Shown piece after piece: positions 60,839 through 64,000 of a stretch of DNA of 64,000 bases. A model generated the notes under the pieces. The model saw only the letters and a list, made by a program, of their open reading frames with translations. It was not told the DNA's origin and did no database searches. The stretch is from Micrococcales bacterium (GTDB taxonomy: Bacteria; Actinomycetota; Actinomycetes; Actinomycetales; Microbacteriaceae). The position numbers were made by a program, and so were the translations under genes. Where the stretch lies: contig JAHEGC010000006.1 in the NCBI GenBank assembly GCA_024639965.1, forward strand, positions 6,796 through 70,795, given 5' to 3'. Position 1 is the first letter of the stretch; each line of letters opens with the position of its first letter.

Positions 60839-63800
60839 TCAGCTCTGTCGTCGGCGACGCAACACCCAGAACACAACACCGAGTGCGGCAAGCAAACCGA
60901 GAATCCAGCCGAGCGCTCCGCCCACCTGAGTGAGGACGTCGCCCGCACCAGCATTGGCCAGTTCCTCAGCGTTGTCGCTCGGCTCGGTCTTCGGTGGTGT
61001 GGTCGGTTTGTTGGTCGGCGTTGCAGTCGGTGTCGGTTTCGCGCGGTCGGCTTTCTCATGAACTTCAGTGACTACCGTCGACCCGTTGGAATTCGACGAT
61101 CCGCCATCGTGGTGTCCGCCACTGCCGTCGCGGGGGACGTCCACCTCGTATGCGGCCGAAGTCGCAGTGAATCCGGCAGCGTTGGTGACGCGCACCTTGA
61201 GTGGGTAGGTCTTTCCGGCGCGGAGACCGTCGATAACCCATTCGTGGGTCGAGGTCACGCTTCGCGGGTGGCGCGTCGCAGGGGCAATCGTCTCTTCAGC
61301 CGGTGCGGTTGTCCAGTTCACGCCGTCGTCCAACGAATAGTCGAAGGCGGTGATGTCGGCAGCGCCGTCGTTGTCAGATTCAGTGACGGAAACGGTCGCC
61401 GTGGTTCCCTCCACAACAACCGAATCGATCGTCGGGGCACCCGGCGTGCTCGGGGTCGAGGGCGTTACCGAGATGCAGTTCGAAGAAGCACTAGGGCCTT
61501 GACCGTTCACGCCGCGAACGCACACCGAATAAGTCTGTGAGTTTGTCAGTCCTGTGGCGACATCGAGGTGGCCGTCGAAGGTGAGGTTGGTCGCGAAGCT
61601 GGTCCACGCGCCTCCGTCGAGCTGGTACTCCCACGTCGTGACGGCGTCACCACCGTTGAAATCACCGGGCGTGACGAGAGCGCGGAACCCGGTGTCGCGT
61701 GGTCGCATGTCGGTGAGTACGGGGGCGTCGGCCGTTGTCGACGGAACTACCGTCTCGCACGTCGCCGAATCTCCCCATCCCGCCCAGTTGTAGGCGCGAA
61801 CACAAAGCGAGTAAGCCGTGCCGTTGGTGAGGCCCGAAGCCGTGAACTCTCCACTCGTCGCGGCGAGATCCTCGGTGATCCCGATCCAGGTCGCACCACC
61901 ATCAACCGAGTATTGGTGGTTCGTGATGTTTGCGCCGTTGCGCGCGCCGTCCGTCAACGTTGCGGTGATGCTCGCATTCTCGCCGCTCACGCCAGACATC
62001 GTCGGGGCTGCGGGCGGGATGACGTGATAAAGATCGAGATCGGAGACCGCAGCTTTGGCCTTGTTCGGTTCAGTCGGCATGCCACCGAATTCGATGATGG
62101 CGGCGCGAACGCCGTCCATGTTGTTCTCGACGTCGTTCCACTCCCCCGGGTTACCCGAGCGGTTGGTGACGGCGAAGTTCTCGTAGGTCGACGACGCGAA
62201 GAAGTGAGTGGTCTCCGTGTTGTTGGGCTCACCATCCGCCCAACTCTCGATGAACCCGTTACGCGTCGAACCGGCACCCGTATCCTGGAAGAACTGCAAA
62301 CCTGCCTCGGGCCCGGTGAACCAATACCAGTGCGTCTCGTGGCTGTCGTAGCGTTGATCGGCGACGTTGTTGATGGTTCCCGTGTCGTCGGTCGCGCCGA
62401 TCCAGGCGTTGGCCGCCGTGGTGTGGTCGGCGATGAAGACGTTCTCCTCGTCGGTGGTGACGGTGGCGAGATACCCCGTCATCCCCGCGAACGTCTGCGA
62501 ATTCGCGAAGTTCGACGCGTCGCTCACCGACGTGTCCGACCCCCAGGTCTTCACCTGGTAGTAATGGCCGTTGCCGGGGTTGTAGAAGATCCCGGATTGC
62601 CGTTCAGCGACGGACACCGACGCTGTGACCTTGCCAAACGTTGCCGGCGGGTTCCAGCGCAGGTTGCCGAGCGCGGTGACGACGTCGGCTTTCAAACCAG
62701 TGAATCCGATCGCGCGCTGTGCGGTGAAACTCGAATATCCCGTCTCGAGGGTGAGACCCGTGGTGACGGGGACGGTGAAGGTTCCGCTGTCCGCGGGGAG
62801 CGAGAGCGTGACCGCAAGCTCGCTTGCCGAGGTATTGGCGAAACGTTGAAGGTCAACCGCAAACGACTTGGGGTCGGTGTTCGCCCAGGCCGCGTTGATG
62901 GTGCCCGCGGTGAAAGTGCCACCCGAGGAAGTGCCGCCACGAATCGAATCGCTCGCGTCCAAAGTCTCCGTGGTCTCCGCGATCAACGCGGTCGGGGAAT
63001 CGGAGCCCATGTCACCGTATTCGATGAGATACCAGTCGACGTGATCGTTGTTCGCGTCGCGATTGGTGGGGTCGTCCATGAGGTCGTTCCACCGCCCGCG
63101 ATCTTCCCAGTTAATGACCGTGTTGTTTTCGTAATCGTCGTCGAAAAAGAAGTTCCAGAAGTAATGCGTGTTGCTCGGCTCACCCAACTGCCAACTCGCG
63201 AACATCCCGTTGCTGACCGATCCGTTCTCGTCGCCCGACCAGAACTGTTGACCCGATTCCGGTCCGGTACGCCAGGTGTACGACGAGCCGTTCGACCCTC
63301 CCGCGTCGCTACCGCCCAACCACATTGCACTCGTGGTGGTGTTGTAGGTGATGAAGTTGTTCTCCTGGCGCGACGTGACCGTCGCGAGATATCCCGACAT
63401 GCCGTATTTCGTTGTCGCAGCGGCCGCGTTCTTTGCCGAGCCCCACGTCACGTTGGACTGATTGACGGGCTTGTAGTAGTGGCCGTTGGCGTGGTTGTAG
63501 TAAAGACCGGCTTCCGTTTGAGCCACCGACACCGTGATGTCTCCGGTGGAGGTCGCAGGGGCGACCCACGTGACGCCTGAGGCAAGCACGCTGGTCACGT
63601 CGGCGACGGTGCCGTTGAACGCATACTCGGTGACTTCGGTGCGATCGGTGTACCCGACATCGGACGCGATCGAAGTGACTCCGGGGTCGACAGAGAAGTA
63701 CCCCTCACCGACGGGGACGGAGATTTTGACGTCGAGCTTGCTCGCCGCGCCGAAACCGCTCACCGTGATTGGCAGGGTTACCGCCGACTCCGTCGTGACC

Positions 63801-63970
63801 ACGCCGCTTCCGTTGACTCCCGCGCCCGTGGGCGTTCCAACGGTCACCGTCGGGGTCGTCGCCCACGCCGGCATCACGCTGACGGCGGCTCCGACAACGG
63901 CCAGTGATGTCGCGAGAGCCACCGCCGAACGGGTCGAAAGGGGTCGCTTCTCGAAGAGGGAGTCGAACAT
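60839..63970 (-). CDS. Large surface protein: two C-type-lectin-like modules, fibronectin-III-like repeats, C-terminal TM anchor
   Basis: Two YLATVTSxxENxFI...W-G-x-D...EPSNT/EPNNTE...WNDxxx modules; FnIII-like repeats; C-term ELANAGAGDV...ILGLLAALGVVFWVLRRRRQS. Confidence 0.8.
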   Translation of the reverse strand: MFDSLFEKRPLSTRSAVALATSLAVVGAAVSVMPAWATTPTVTVGTPTGAGVNGSGVVTTESAVTLPITVSGFGAASKLDVKISVPVGEGYFSVDPGVTSIASDVGYTDRTEVTEYAFNGTVADVTSVLASGVTWVAPATSTGDITVSVAQTEAGLYYNHANGHYYKPVNQSNVTWGSAKNAAAATTKYGMSGYLATVTSRQENNFITYNTTTSAMWLGGSDAGGSNGSSYTWRTGPESGQQFWSGDENGSVSNGMFASWQLGEPSNTHYFWNFFFDDDYENNTVINWEDRGRWNDLMDDPTNRDANNDHVDWYLIEYGDMGSDSPTALIAETTETLDASDSIRGGTSSGGTFTAGTINAAWANTDPKSFAVDLQRFANTSASELAVTLSLPADSGTFTVPVTTGLTLETGYSSFTAQRAIGFTGLKADVVTALGNLRWNPPATFGKVTASVSVAERQSGIFYNPGNGHYYQVKTWGSDTSVSDASNFANSQTFAGMTGYLATVTTDEENVFIADHTTAANAWIGATDDTGTINNVADQRYDSHETHWYWFTGPEAGLQFFQDTGAGSTRNGFIESWADGEPNNTETTHFFASSTYENFAVTNRSGNPGEWNDVENNMDGVRAAIIEFGGMPTEPNKAKAAVSDLDLYHVIPPAAPTMSGVSGENASITATLTDGARNGANITNHQYSVDGGATWIGITEDLAATSGEFTASGLTNGTAYSLCVRAYNWAGWGDSATCETVVPSTTADAPVLTDMRPRDTGFRALVTPGDFNGGDAVTTWEYQLDGGAWTSFATNLTFDGHLDVATGLTNSQTYSVCVRGVNGQGPSASSNCISVTPSTPSTPGAPTIDSVVVEGTTATVSVTESDNDGAADITAFDYSLDDGVNWTTAPAEETIAPATRHPRSVTSTHEWVIDGLRAGKTYPLKVRVTNAAGFTATSAAYEVDVPRDGSGGHHDGGSSNSNGSTVVTEVHEKADRAKPTPTATPTNKPTTPPKTEPSDNAEELANAGAGDVLTQVGGALGWILGLLAALGVVFWVLRRRRQS

Positions 63971-64000
63971 GAGGCGCCTAACTATTTCGGTACAAAAACC

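Noticed and set aside
61568-63580. 670-aa plus-strand ORF opposite the lectin-like protein
   Set aside because: Arg/Val/Gly-rich shadow ORF; the minus-strand frame has signal peptide, domains and anchor.

Overview
High-GC actinobacterial chromosomal segment, probably Microbacteriaceae-like judging from gene content and order. It is almost entirely housekeeping and metabolic genes. Main blocks in order: dnaJ/hrcA/hemW, truB, a deoxyribose/aldehyde dehydrogenase cluster, ribF, lepA, rpsT, holA, comEC/comEA, leuS, pabB/pabC, purU, pdxH, an IclR-hutHUI/hutG histidine catabolism cluster, a pair of secreted paralogs, an HxlR-DoxX pair, a sugar ABC transporter, tRNA-Ala(GGC), rsfS/nadD/proA/proB/obg/rpmA/rplU/rne, VKOR, ndk/folC/ileS with a T-box, MFS/TspO, valS, clpX, a CopC-like protein and a large lectin-like surface protein. 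No prophage, transposase, rRNA or CRISPR was recognised. The strongest unexplained signals are: (1) a tandem array downstream of tRNA-Ala in which each unit re-uses the last 13 nt of the tRNA plus 8 nt of trailer, with 25-nt perfect palindromes that share an AGTCC-N3-GGACT core but have different, compensating flanks; (2) a SorC/DeoR-type HTH fused to an animal-like deoxyribose-phosphate aldolase, followed by an overlapping ALDH plus half-length pseudo-ALDH pair that looks like a split ALDH16; (3) ribosomal protein S20 with a histone-H1-like Lys/Ala/Pro tail; (4) several palindromic operators beside their likely regulators (IclR/hut, HxlR/DoxX). All calls come from reading the sequence and the supplied ORFs; no database search was run.
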